Source: Rhodothermia bacterium
GTDB taxonomy: Bacteria; Bacteroidota; Rhodothermia; Balneolales; Balneolaceae
Reading direction: 5' to 3'
Length of the DNA stretch: 64,000 nt
NCBI GenBank assembly: GCA_030427885.1
Contig: JAUICM010000009.1
Coordinates: forward strand, 1-64,000
Below the pieces are notes generated by a model. That model was not told where the DNA came from, searched no databases, and saw only the letters and a list, made by a program, of their open reading frames with translations. A program made the position numbers and the translations under genes. Shown one piece after another: positions 37,581-46,900 of this stretch (its first letter is position 1; each line of letters opens with the position of its first letter).

Positions 37581-38516
37581 TCACTTTTGGTTAGAACGGA
37601 GCGTGAATTCTCTTGTTATGTTGAACCCGAAATGAATATCCCCATCAAACCAATTTCCTGTTGTCTCATTCAGGAACCCCCGTTCCATCATTGGCAGGCT
37701 ATTGGTGAAATGCAGCTGGAATACATGGCCTCCCGTTTCTATGTCGAAGCCAAGGGAAAGGCTGTTGTAATAATCCTGGTAGCTTGATGCAAAATTGTAG
37801 TTCCGGAATGGGATCCGATAAAAATATTCTGCTGTTACAGCGATCCTGTTGGTAAGCTTGAAACGACCGCTTAGTCCGGCGCTTCCTCTTAAATTTGCAT
37901 CCAGATTCGTTTCAACAAAGTTCTCCATGGTGAGAGCTCCGGTAAATTGCAGGGATAAACGTGAATTGAATTTTCGGGCCACCATAAGCATATGATAGTA
38001 GCTGAGTCGGTTAGTGAATTCGCTGTCAAATCTTGGATCTGGCCAGTCTTGCGATCTGATCATGATGCCGCTGGCAAATGCAGAGCTGAAATAGTTTAAT
38101 GTTTTGGACGGAGAGTCGGTTTGTCGGGTTAGCTTGGCTTTTATAAATCCATCATAGGTCTTCTCATACGTACTTCTGGCAACTCCAGTCATAAGCCAGT
38201 CGGTGATTCCAAAATCAAGTTCCAGGCGAATGGTAGACTGATCAAGTCCCCATAAATTATAAGCGCCACCATTTAGCCGCCCAAACCGGTGGGAGATACG
38301 AAATTCCATGGCACCAGGTGCTATCATTTCAATAGACTGACCATTTATGATTCGTGGAGATTTAAAAGTCCCCAAAATATAATTCTCTGTTTCGACTTCC
38401 TCCGAGAGATCATCCAGTAGGTCATCAAGGTCGTCCTGAGAAAAAACAGTCCGTGGGAGGATCAGAATGATCAGACAGATAAAAAGCAGTATTCTAATTT
38501 GTTGAGGCACCATCAT
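37581..38516 (-). CDS. DUF5777-like outer-membrane beta-barrel protein
   Basis: About 312 aa from ATG at 38516 (a second ATG at 38513). This start gives a signal peptide (IRILLFICLIILILP... VFSQ); upstream extension to 38696 would read through the cytochrome gene and lacks one. The mature part begins with acidic DDLDDLLDDLSEE and continues with alternating beta strands such as MEFRISHRFGRLNGG and FNITREFTLRSN. It overlaps the upstream cytochrome gene by 23 nt. Probably accepts or anchors the cytochromes; inferred from the operon. Confidence 0.8.
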   Translation of the reverse strand: MMVPQQIRILLFICLIILILPRTVFSQDDLDDLLDDLSEEVETENYILGTFKSPRIINGQSIEMIAPGAMEFRISHRFGRLNGGAYNLWGLDQSTIRLELDFGITDWLMTGVARSTYEKTYDGFIKAKLTRQTDSPSKTLNYFSSAFASGIMIRSQDWPDPRFDSEFTNRLSYYHMLMVARKFNSRLSLQFTGALTMENFVETNLDANLRGSAGLSGRFKLTNRIAVTAEYFYRIPFRNYNFASSYQDYYNSLSLGFDIETGGHVFQLHFTNSLPMMERGFLNETTGNWFDGDIHFGFNITREFTLRSNQK

Positions 38517-38880
38517 TGATCCAGTTTTTAATGGTTTCAATTTGGCAATCCGTAAGCTTTCCACCACCATCAGGCATTGGTACGTATCCCGGACTATGCT
38601 CAATACTACCCAAAAAAGCACCGCTGTTAACATACTGTCCCAACGTGGTTTTATTCTCCAGATCGATACCGGAGCCAAGAGCAGTTGCGTTTGCACTATT
38701 ATGGCATGTGTAGCAGGTCTGCTGTATGATAGGTTTTATGTTCGTCTGATAAGCAACTTGAGTCGGGTCACAATCTCCGGGAAGATCAGGATATAGATTT
38801 TCGGCATTATCAAAATAGCAGCCTGAATAAAGTAGCATCAGCATACAAGCAAATACCGATATTTTAAGTTCTTTCTTCAT
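38494..38880 (-). CDS. Small lipid-anchored c-type cytochrome
   Basis: 128 aa. Lipobox LLYSGC near residue 21 and a single haem motif CYTCH at 56-60, with the distal Met in VPMPDGGG. Similar in layout to the third haem domain of the neighbouring 320-aa protein. Lies between that gene (4-nt overlap, ATGA) and the barrel gene. A one-haem electron carrier of the periplasm or outer membrane. Confidence 0.85.
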   Translation of the reverse strand: MKKELKISVFACMLMLLYSGCYFDNAENLYPDLPGDCDPTQVAYQTNIKPIIQQTCYTCHNSANATALGSGIDLENKTTLGQYVNSGAFLGSIEHSPGYVPMPDGGGKLTDCQIETIKNWINDGASTN

Positions 38881-39839
38881 TGAGTTAGTGAATTTACCCA
38901 GTTTGTGATCTGTTGCTTTTCACAGGTACTCAGGTTTCCTGAAGGAGGCATTTTAGCATAACCATTTGTGGCATTCAGAGTATTTAATAAGCGTCCATCA
39001 TTTGCAATTGAAACGAGCTGGTTTTCAGTCTCAAGAAGCACATTTCCATTTGAAGCACCAGATTGGTGACAACCCTGACAGTATCGTTGCACGAGAGGGG
39101 CTATATTTGCTGAATAGTTGAATGAATTAGCATCACATTGATTGGCACATTCCTCATTTTTTGCTCCTTCATTGATCCATCGGGCAATATCCTGAACTTC
39201 TTGCGAACTCAGTGCGGCTCGGGGAGAAGGAGGCATGAAATCGTCCTCGTTTTGAGAAGTGGTAATCACTTTGTAGATCTTACTCTGCGAAGCATTATTC
39301 GCAACCACACCCTTATTCATAGTACTTTCATAAGTGGTGAAATTATAACCTTCTTCATGCGTAGCGGCATCGTGGCAACCGGAAGTGGAACAGTTTGATA
39401 CTAAAATAGGATGGACATCTCTTTCAAAACAAAAAAGAGCTCCTGAAGTAGTTGTATCAATTATAATACTTTCGGGATCAATAGTATTAGCAGCACCCTG
39501 ATCTATCCAAAGGCGAATAAGATTTCGTTGTTCGATAGGGAGAGGATTATCGGGCGGCATCAGTTTCGAGCTTCCGATAATGGTCTCGTAAATAGTGCTT
39601 TTCAAAGCGTCGCCGGGTGTGATCCCTTTCGAGGTAATGGTGGCATAATTGCTGAGCTCATATCCTTCCTCACGTGTAGCAGAATTATGGCAGCCACTTA
39701 GTGCACAGGAATTGGTGAAAATTGGCAGAACCTGAGTGTTAAAATAAACTGTTTGCTCTGAATCAGGCTGTAAAGTCGTTTCATGAGTGCAGGACAGAAA
39801 TAATAGCAACAGGAAGGGTAAAGATCTCTTGAATATCAA
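38877..39839 (-). CDS. Triheme-like lipoprotein with two CX4CH and one CXXCH motif
   Basis: 320 aa; lipobox LFLSC at 17. Three repeated haem-domain-like units: CALSGCH (45-51) and CSTSGCH (150-156), both CX4CH, then CQGCH (254-258), a standard CXXCH. Each unit has a later Met-Pro pair (MPPDNP, FMPPSP, KMPPSG) fitting an axial Met ligand. Cytochrome c of the Planctomycete-type/DUF1549-neighbour style is the closest I recognise. Start is TTG at 39839. First gene of the minus operon. Confidence 0.82.
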   Translation of the reverse strand: MIFKRSLPFLLLLFLSCTHETTLQPDSEQTVYFNTQVLPIFTNSCALSGCHNSATREEGYELSNYATITSKGITPGDALKSTIYETIIGSSKLMPPDNPLPIEQRNLIRLWIDQGAANTIDPESIIIDTTTSGALFCFERDVHPILVSNCSTSGCHDAATHEEGYNFTTYESTMNKGVVANNASQSKIYKVITTSQNEDDFMPPSPRAALSSQEVQDIARWINEGAKNEECANQCDANSFNYSANIAPLVQRYCQGCHQSGASNGNVLLETENQLVSIANDGRLLNTLNATNGYAKMPPSGNLSTCEKQQITNWVNSLTQ

Positions 39840-40181
39840 AATACCAACATTAATAGTTTCAGATATGGTATTTCAAATCGGAATGTAAGTCAATTCAAAT
39901 ATTCGTTTAGCCTGAATTTAGACTTAGTCCAAAACTGAATTAGAGAAGGGCAAAAAAAAGTAGTCATCCTGAGGATGACCTCGGAAAGGCTTTCTAGCTT
40001 GGTTTTGTACATTTTAAGCTTCTGCAACGCCCTTCGCTTTTCGCTCAGGATGACTATTCGATATCAAATTAGCTATCCTGTTTATAAATCCTAGCGATTA
40101 GCAAAAAATCTAATATGTGTAAAAGCCATAAGTCTTTAAAAAACTACGGTTTTTACCATTATTAGAATTTAGGTATACCTA
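39840..40181. other. Intergenic region with a palindromic element
   Basis: 342 bp between the triheme gene and glyS with no gene. It holds the 96-bp palindromic element at 39961-40056 and a perfect 12-bp palindrome TAGGTATACCTA at 40170-40181, next to the glyS stop. The promoter of the cytochrome operon should lie within 39840-39950 but I cannot place it. Confidence 0.6.
39961..40056. repeat. MITE-like palindromic element, copy 1
   Basis: 96 bp with terminal inverted repeats TAGTCATCCTGA and TCAGGATGACTA (39961-39972 and 40045-40056). An inner palindrome GTCATCC-TGA-GGATGAC lies at 39963-39979. The same design, with related ends, appears at 63875-63952. No ORF inside. Confidence 0.75.
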
Positions 40182-41630
40182 TTATTCTGGCTTCCAGTCC
40201 TTGATTCCGGCACGAATATAGTCGGCAATTTTATCAACTGGAATTCGTTGCTGGCTCATATCATCACGGTAGCGAATGGTCACTGAATTATCTTCCAAAC
40301 CATCAAAATCAATGGTGATGCAAAACGGAGTTCCGGCTTCATCCAGTCGTCGGTATCGTTTACCAATTGAACCAGATTCGTCGTACAGAACAGAAAAATC
40401 CTCACGAAGATCGGCATCTATTTTATGTGCCAGTTCCTGCAGTTCTGGTTTCTTGATCAGCGGGAAAATGCCAACCTGAACAGGTGCCAGATTTGGATGC
40501 ATCTTCAGCACAGTTCTTGTGTCACCGTCTACCTCTTCCTCTCTGTAAGCGTCGCAAAGAACCATAAGTGTACAGCGGTCGAGGCCAATAGAAGTCTCGA
40601 TCACATATGGAGTATAGCGTTTGTTATTCTTTTGATCATAATAGTCCAGTTTCTTGCCGGAGAACTCCTGATGCTGAGTCAGATCGAAGTCAGAGCGGTT
40701 ATGGATACCTTCAACTTCCTGCCAGCCGATCGGGAATTGATACTGAACATCCACCGCAGCCAATGCATAGTGAGCCAGTTTATCCTGTGGGTGGTCAGCA
40801 AACCTCAGGTTCTCTTCCCGGATTCCAATGCTTTTGTGCCATGCTATACGCTTTTCCTTCCATTCTTTATAAGCATCAGCATCTGTGCCGGGTTCCACAA
40901 AGTATTGCATTTCCATTTGTTCGAACTCACGCATACGGAAAACAAACTGTCGGGCAACTACCTCATTACGAAAAGCTTTACCTGTCTGGGCGATCCCAAA
41001 AGGAACCTGAACCCGGGCCGTGTCCAGAACGTTCTTATAGTTTACGAAGATACCCTGTGCCGTCTCAGGACGCAGATACACTGCATCATCCTCAGAAGCA
41101 GTAGCTCCGAATGCAGTTTTGAACATCAGGTTGAACTGGCGAACCTCGGTCCAGTCGAAGGCTCCTGAATCCGGCGCTTTAATTTCATTTTCGATGATAA
41201 TATCATAGAGGTCTTCGGTCAGGCTTTTACGGGTTCCAGAGGTATCCAACAATTCCTGAAGTTCCGCTGCTTTCTCAGTCTTACCATCTTTTTCGAGCTT
41301 CAGAATGTACTGCTCGATGATCATGTCGGCACGGTAACGTTTTTTAGACTGCTTATCATCGATCATAGGATCGTTGAAGCCAGCTACGTGACCGGAAGCT
41401 TCCCATACTTTAGGGTGCATGAAGATAGCCGCATCAACCCCGACAATGTTATCATGGCGCTGGGTCATTTCTTTCCACCAGGCATTACGGATATTTCTTT
41501 TCAATTCTACTCCAAGGGGGCCGTAATCGTACACGGCACTGAGTCCGCCATAGATCTCAGATGATTGAAAGATGAAGCCACGAGCTTTGGCAAGAGAAAC
41601 AATTTTATCCAGGCTGTCTAAGTTCGACAT
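40182..41630 (-). CDS. glyS: Glycyl-tRNA synthetase, dimeric type
   Basis: Charges tRNA-Gly with glycine. About 482 aa from the ATG at 41630; this start gives MSNLDSLDKIVSLAKARGF, the usual N-terminus, while the frame upstream to 41711 adds 27 unlikely residues. Class II motifs: SEIYGGLSAVYDYGPLG, FRNEVVARQFVFRMREFEQMEMQ (motif 2 region) and ETSIGLDRCTLMVLCDAY (motif 3). The C-terminal anticodon-binding domain begins at APVQVGIFPL. Confidence 0.96.
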   Translation of the reverse strand: MSNLDSLDKIVSLAKARGFIFQSSEIYGGLSAVYDYGPLGVELKRNIRNAWWKEMTQRHDNIVGVDAAIFMHPKVWEASGHVAGFNDPMIDDKQSKKRYRADMIIEQYILKLEKDGKTEKAAELQELLDTSGTRKSLTEDLYDIIIENEIKAPDSGAFDWTEVRQFNLMFKTAFGATASEDDAVYLRPETAQGIFVNYKNVLDTARVQVPFGIAQTGKAFRNEVVARQFVFRMREFEQMEMQYFVEPGTDADAYKEWKEKRIAWHKSIGIREENLRFADHPQDKLAHYALAAVDVQYQFPIGWQEVEGIHNRSDFDLTQHQEFSGKKLDYYDQKNNKRYTPYVIETSIGLDRCTLMVLCDAYREEEVDGDTRTVLKMHPNLAPVQVGIFPLIKKPELQELAHKIDADLREDFSVLYDESGSIGKRYRRLDEAGTPFCITIDFDGLEDNSVTIRYRDDMSQQRIPVDKIADYIRAGIKDWKPE

Positions 41631-41744
41631 GAAAATCAGGTCTTCGGTTAGTGAGTTCTTTAAAAATGAAGGCTGAAGATAACAATTTACCTTAACCTTT
41701 ATCATGCTCAATATTTCAAAGATCTGCTTTTTTTGAGTACGAAT

Positions 41745-41813
41745 AATTAAGAATTAAGAATTAAGAATGTGTATTTTCACCATTCTTAATTCACTCATTT
41801 TTAATTCTTAATT
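41745..41813. repeat. Inverted repeat of AATTAAGAATT words before asd
   Basis: AATTAAG repeats three times on the left arm (41745-41769), and the right part contains CATTCTTAATT and AATTCTTAATT (41781-41813). It ends 5 nt before the asd start, so it occupies the leader of asd and may influence its translation or expression. Confidence 0.75.
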
Positions 41814-41818
41814 GTCAT

Positions 41819-42868
41819 ATGAAAGTTGGTATTCTTGGCGCCACTGGTGCCGTTGGACAAAAATTCATTCGATTACTACAGGGACATCCCTGGTTCGAGA
41901 TAACTGCACTTGGTGCATCAGAACGTTCAGCGGGTAAGAAATACAAACAGGCTGCAAATTGGATCGAAGATGTGGCACAGCCTGAATACATTGCAGAAAT
42001 GACCGTTGCTAATTGTGATCCTTCTGAAATGAGTGGAGTCGATTTTGTGTTTTCAGGCCTGGATGCAACCGTTGCCGGGGACATCGAAAAAGCTTTTGCT
42101 TCAGCGGGAATTCCAGTGATCTCAAATGCCAAAAATTATCGTCAGGATCCAACCGTTCCTCTATTGGTTCCTGAAGTAAATCCGGATCATATCGAACTGA
42201 TTCCTACTCAGACTTTTACTGAAGATGGTTCCGGGTGGATCGTAACCAATCCAAATTGTGTTGCAGTTCCATTATCTATAGCCCTGAAACCCATTCATGA
42301 CGCTTTTGGAATTGAAGCGCTTCAGGTTACTACCATGCAGGCTATTTCCGGAGCTGGCTATCCGGGCGTGGCAAGTTTGGATATCCTGGGTAACGTGGTT
42401 CCTTTTATTGGGGGCGAGGAACCTAAGATCGCTCCTGAAACTCAGAAACTACTGGGAAGTCTTAGTAACGGGACCATAACCAGACCAGATTATCCTGTAG
42501 ATGCTACGTGCACCCGTGTACCTACCCTCAACGGACACATGGCAGCTGTAAATGTGAAACTGGTTAAGAAACCACAAAGCATTGATGAAGTTCGGAGTGC
42601 AGTGTTGAGTTTTAAGAATCCTATCGCTGAACTCGATCTGCCATCCGCTCCGAAAGAAGTGATCAAGCTACATGACGAGGAGAAATATCCTCAACCGCGG
42701 TTACATGCTGATCAGGAAGGTGGAATGCAGCTGCATATGGGAAGACTTCGCTCCGGAGTTATTTTTGATGTTAGCTTTGTCTGTATGGCGCATAACACTA
42801 TTCGAGGCGCAGCCGGTGGAGCGATTTTGAACGCAGAATTGCTGGTAAAGAAAGGATATTTACAGTGA
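41819..42868 (+). CDS. asd: Aspartate-semialdehyde dehydrogenase
   Basis: Second step of the aspartate family pathway (Lys, Met, Thr, DAP). 349 aa, normal. GILGATGAVGQKF binds NADP; the catalytic Cys147 lies in TNPNCVAV; AISGAGYPG and NGHMAAVNVKL carry further conserved residues. It is monocistronic and faces two minus-strand genes of unknown function. Confidence 0.96.
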   Translation: MKVGILGATGAVGQKFIRLLQGHPWFEITALGASERSAGKKYKQAANWIEDVAQPEYIAEMTVANCDPSEMSGVDFVFSGLDATVAGDIEKAFASAGIPVISNAKNYRQDPTVPLLVPEVNPDHIELIPTQTFTEDGSGWIVTNPNCVAVPLSIALKPIHDAFGIEALQVTTMQAISGAGYPGVASLDILGNVVPFIGGEEPKIAPETQKLLGSLSNGTITRPDYPVDATCTRVPTLNGHMAAVNVKLVKKPQSIDEVRSAVLSFKNPIAELDLPSAPKEVIKLHDEEKYPQPRLHADQEGGMQLHMGRLRSGVIFDVSFVCMAHNTIRGAAGGAILNAELLVKKGYLQ

Positions 42869-42876
42869 TCAGTGAA

Positions 42877-42909
42877 CAGTAAGCAATTTACACTGATCAT
42901 TGCTTACTG
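42877..42909. repeat. Inverted repeat at the asd 3' end
   Basis: CAGTAAGCAA at 42877-42886 pairs with TTGCTTACTG at 42900-42909; the loop contains TGATCA, also present before it. Might act as a bidirectional 3' structure between convergent asd and the gene ending at 42925. Confidence 0.65.
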
Positions 42910-42924
42910 ATAACTGTCTAATGC

Positions 42925-43308
42925 TTACTCATCCATTTCTTTCAATCTTCGTTCTGAAAGAGCCAGATTCAGTTTGCTCGAAAAACTGAGTGCTTCGTTT
43001 TTATCCTGCCGTTTGATATCCAAGGCAATTCGTCCCTGGGAGCTTCCAGGCAGAGGATCAAGGAAGACCATCTTGGTGCTTTGAATAATCAGCTTGGTTT
43101 TGAAGAGGCCTTTTTTGATATGAATGTCTTTCAGGTAGCGGACATCGAAGGAGAACTTATTCAGCGTACTTATCGCGGTTCCCATCATATCATATACTTT
43201 ATACTCGAACATGATCTCTTCTCCCTCAATGCTCAAGACCCCGCGAACTTCCTTCATTACATTAGCATCAGAAGGATTATAAAGTGAATAATGGTATGCG
43301 AGGCTCAT
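42925..43308 (-). CDS. Uncharacterised protein, paralogue of the preceding gene
   Basis: 127 aa, no signal or membrane segment. It shares with the 43305-43691 protein the core IKKGLFKTKLII (FKKGLFSSKLIL in the other) and the C-terminal SSKLNLALSERRLKEMD (SSNLNLALSEEKLKELN), which shows recent-to-moderate duplication. Both appear rich in beta strands with a final helix, compatible with a PH-like fold, though that is inference. Overlaps the upstream paralogue by 4 nt. Confidence 0.75.
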   Translation of the reverse strand: MSLAYHYSLYNPSDANVMKEVRGVLSIEGEEIMFEYKVYDMMGTAISTLNKFSFDVRYLKDIHIKKGLFKTKLIIQSTKMVFLDPLPGSSQGRIALDIKRQDKNEALSFSSKLNLALSERRLKEMDE

Positions 43309-43691
43309 TCTGAATCACTATTTAATTCTTTCAGCTTTTCTTCTGAAAGGGCCAGATTCAGGTTAGAGGAAATATTAGCAGCGATATCCCTGTGCTTTCT
43401 TTTAACCTTAAGTACGCGCTCTGTTAGTGCATCACCAGGTAGTTCAGCAAATACAGCGGGTCTTTTTCCGTGAAGAATGAGTTTGCTTGAGAAGAGTCCT
43501 TTTTTGAATTCCACCAGATCAATTCCGGAAAGATCGATCTCAGTGGACATAAGATCAGACTTATAGGCTTCGAGGATGGCGTCTTTTTTCTGATACTCAA
43601 AGATCAGTTTTCCCTTCTCCACGCGCAGAATTCCTTCCAGTTTCATGAAGCCGCCGTTAAGATCATCGATATAAAATGGTAAGCTGCGCAT
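43305..43691 (-). CDS. Uncharacterised protein, first of a paralogous pair
   Basis: 128 aa, soluble. Begins MRSLPFYIDDLNGGFMKLEG, continues with VEKGKLIFEYQKKDA and the core FKKGLFSSKLIL shared with its neighbour. Cytoplasmic by lack of any signal. Transcribed before the 42925-43308 gene, with a 4-nt ATGA overlap, so both are probably made together and may form a heteromer. I do not recognise the family. Confidence 0.75.
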   Translation of the reverse strand: MRSLPFYIDDLNGGFMKLEGILRVEKGKLIFEYQKKDAILEAYKSDLMSTEIDLSGIDLVEFKKGLFSSKLILHGKRPAVFAELPGDALTERVLKVKRKHRDIAANISSNLNLALSEEKLKELNSDSE

Positions 43692-43759
43692 GTTATGTAT
43701 TGATATTTAGTGATTTATAGACTGAGTGAAATATTTCAAAAAAAGTACAAAAAATCTGT

Positions 43760-43765
43760 AAGGAG
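43760..43765 (+). promoter_or_regulatory. Shine-Dalgarno of the 27-codon ORF
   Basis: AAGGAG, 6 nt before the ATG at 43772. It is the better-than-usual SD that makes the short frame downstream look translated. Confidence 0.6.
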
Positions 43766-43771
43766 TGCCTC

Positions 43772-43855
43772 ATGAAATGGTCTGACTTAACAAGCATAGA
43801 GACGACAATCATTGCCTTGAGAGTAGAGATACTCTCAATGTCCTTCCAGGGGTAA
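43772..43855 (+). CDS. 27-aa ORF, candidate leader peptide or microprotein
   Basis: ATG with SD AAGGAG, 27 codons, TAA at 43853-43855. The peptide begins MKWSDLTSIETT and ends LSMSFQG. Inside the frame is a perfect 9-bp hairpin (TTGAGAGTA/TACTCTCAA, 43817-43838) closed by a GAGA (GNRA) tetraloop. The stop codon lies in the left arm of the terminator at 43850-43887, so a ribosome at the stop would cover that arm. Next gene downstream is the 1935-aa LTD gene (ATG 43955). It may be a leader peptide that couples translation to termination, an independent small protein, or the spacer is an sRNA. No family recognised. Confidence 0.5.
   Translation: MKWSDLTSIETTIIALRVEILSMSFQG
43817..43838 (+). ncRNA. 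GNRA-capped hairpin within the candidate leader RNA
   Basis: TTGAGAGTA-GAGA-TACTCTCAA: nine perfect pairs and a GNRA loop, followed 11 nt on by a terminator hairpin. Such paired structures are typical of small structured RNAs. Whether the RNA acts alone or as an mRNA leader is unknown. Confidence 0.45.
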
Positions 43856-43887
43856 AAGGTGGAAAATCCTTTTACCCTATTTTTTTG
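43850..43887 (+). terminator. Intrinsic terminator or attenuator before the LTD gene
   Basis: GGGTAAAAGG (43850-43859) pairs with CCTTTTACCC (43868-43877), then a run of T. It lies 67 nt before the LTD ATG and on the same strand; no other plus-strand gene lies upstream between asd and here. Confidence 0.85.
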
Positions 43888-43954
43888 CTTTAAGTTATGG
43901 TTAAGCTACACATCTGCTATTGATAAAGTGCGATCTTGAAGCTATCCTCGGTTC

Positions 43955-46900
43955 ATGAGGGTTATGATCATTCTTTTTTTATTGTGTTATCCTGTTTTGG
44001 CTACAGCTCAAAACTTTGAAGATAGTTTTACCGATGGGGATTTTACAGCTGATCCGGTATGGAGTGGCGATACGGGTAATTTCATTGTTTTTGATCTGAA
44101 TGGAAATAATGTACTGCGTTTGGATGCTTCGGCAGCGGGGAGTTCATATCTGTCAACACCGTCGACCGTTGTAACAGGATCATGGGAGTTTTTTGTACGT
44201 ATTGACGGGAGTGCCCCTTCAGGAGGAAATAAAGCCGAGATCTTTCTGATGAGTGATATTGCTGATCTTTCCGGATCTGTAAATGGATATGCTGTAAGGA
44301 TCGGGGAAACCGGGGATGATGAGTTTAAGATCGTCCGGTTTGATGCAGGTTCCGAAGCAGCAGTTGTTCTTTCGGACACCACCATATTTGATGCCGGAGG
44401 ATCCTATCGAATCAAAGTTAGCAGGGATGGAAGTGGTAATTGGTCAATAGAGGTGGGGGAAGGATATAACGGCGAGCTGAAGAATGCCGGTTCAACTGCA
44501 AATGATAATACCTATACCTCAGCTGCATATTTTGGAGTAAAAACCACCTACACAAGTACTCGTGTGGATGATTTTTACTTTGATTTCAAGATAGACGAGC
44601 CCCCTTTATTGATCAGCAGCTTCACTCAAAATAATGATACCGATGTTGATATAAGTTTTTCCAGGGATATTGATGTGGGTACAGTTTCAGGCACTGATTT
44701 TACACTTAATGGCTCGCTGAATCCCCAGTCATTTATCTCACTTGCATCAGATCAGTTGAGGATAAGCTTTGCTTCAGATATCCCTGGTGGTGAGAATTCC
44801 TTAGTGGTTTCAGGAATCGAATCATCTGGTAATGAAGTAACTCTGGAGGATACTACTCTAAATCTCATTGTTTTTAACAACTATGAATCCGGAGACATTA
44901 TCATCAATGAATTTCTGAAAGATCCGGCGACAGGCTCTGATTTAGACGAATATATTGAACTCAGGAATACGACTTCAAAATATCTGAATCTGAAAGACTG
45001 GAAAATTGGGGATAATAGTTCCTTAGTTACAATTTCGAATAGTGATCTGGCACTGTTGCCGGATAGTTTTATAGTAATAACAGATGACGCAGCAGCACTG
45101 ACAGGAGAATTTGGGGCAGGTCAGTATGTGGAGGCAGAAACTGATCTCCCTTCTCTTAATAATGATTCCGATCAGATACGTTTATTCGACTCAACAGGAG
45201 GAATAGCTGATTCTCTGAAATATGACTCAGATTGGGGAGGGGTGGATATCGCAGTGGAAAGGATCTCGAAGAATGTTGCGTCAACCTTACGGGCCAATTG
45301 GGGAGATTCACCAAACAGTTCCGGTGGTACACCGGGAAGGACTAATGAGATACCCAAGGATGAAACCGCTCCATCGATAACAGGGTCATCGGTTGAATCG
45401 AAAACGAAAGTCATAGTAGCTTTCTCAGAAACAGTTACAGATGCCACTGCTTCAAATTCATCAAACTATGAGCTGGTTATCGATCTGGCCGACGGTGGTT
45501 TCAGCAGAAGTTATGACGAGAGCGACTCGCCTGGAATTTCTTCAGTTGAGGTGATATCCGGAGATTCTGTAGGGATCAATCTGGAAGGTGAACTTTTTGA
45601 GTTAATAGAGGAAGATTACTGGAAGATCAGGGTCAGCGGTGCAGAAGATATATTTGGAAATTCAGAGGCAGATTCAGTTTCTTTTCAATATGTGACTCCC
45701 GCAAGATCTGATTCTGGTGAGGTGTTGATCACAGAATTCATGTACGATCCGGCTACTGAATTTACTGAGTTCATTGAATTGTATAATACTACGGACAGTA
45801 CATTCAACCTCAGGAACTGGACCGTAAATGATAATTCTGCCAGTCCAAGAACGATCATATATTCTGACTTCTATTTAAGATCGGGTGATTACGTGGTATT
45901 GGCACCCGACAGCACTATAGTTACCAGTTTCCCGGGTACGCCACTGATCCGGGTTTCCGGATTTCAGTCGTTAAATAATAGTTCCGACAATATTGTGATC
46001 CGTAATGAGAACGGAACACTTATAGATTCGTTGAGCTATTCTTCTGACTGGGGTGGTGATGAGGTATCACTGGAACGGAAAAGTTTGGCCATTTCATCGG
46101 TTTACCAGGCGAACTGGGGAGATTCACCAAACATATCGGGTGGAACCCCGGGAAAAGCGAATGAGATTGAAACAGATAGCAGCGCTCCGGAATTGAGTTC
46201 ATTTAGTATAGTAAATGACAGCACCCTTCAATTGATCTTTTCGGAAACACTGGACCGGACAACAGCTGAAGACGAAGGTAATTATCAGGTTAATACCTTT
46301 ATGGATATGCCGGTAGCTATTTCTGTGGATGAAGCTCTTTTCCACGAACCGGATACAGTATTACTTAGCTTGCCTGCGAAACTCAATTCCGGTGATTTTA
46401 CTCTTATCGTTGAAGATCTGGAGGATATTTTTGGCAATGCCATCGATCGGATCGATTACGAGTTTGAATACGTGGTGGTTTCTCAGGCAGTATCCGGTGA
46501 TGTGGCCGTGAATGAATTTATGTACGACCCTGCCGAAAACTTCAGTGAATTTATTGAACTCTACAATCACACAGATAAAAACTTCGATCTTCAGGGCTGG
46601 TCGATCAATGATAATTCAGGAACCAGGAAAACCATCAGCAACCAAACCCTGTATCTGAAAGCAGGCGAGTATTTAGTACTTGGTCCGGATAGCACTTTGG
46701 TGAATAGCTTTCCGGGAATAGCATTAAAAAGAGTTTCCGGATTCCCTTCGTTAAATAACAGCACTGATGAGATCGTGCTTAAAGATAAAAATGGTGTACG
46801 TATTGATTCACTGAGCTATTCCAATGAGTGGGGAGGCGACCAGGTCTCACTTGAACGAAGATCAGTGGAATTCTCAGCTGCACTGCAACCCAACTGGGGA

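Noticed and set aside
38517-38696. N-terminal extension of the DUF5777-like barrel gene
   Set aside because: Lies in another frame of the cytochrome gene and gives no signal peptide.
40425-41168. Plus-strand open frame of 247 codons opposite glyS
   Set aside because: The minus strand holds a complete glycyl-tRNA synthetase with all class II motifs; the plus frame is a shadow with no domain.
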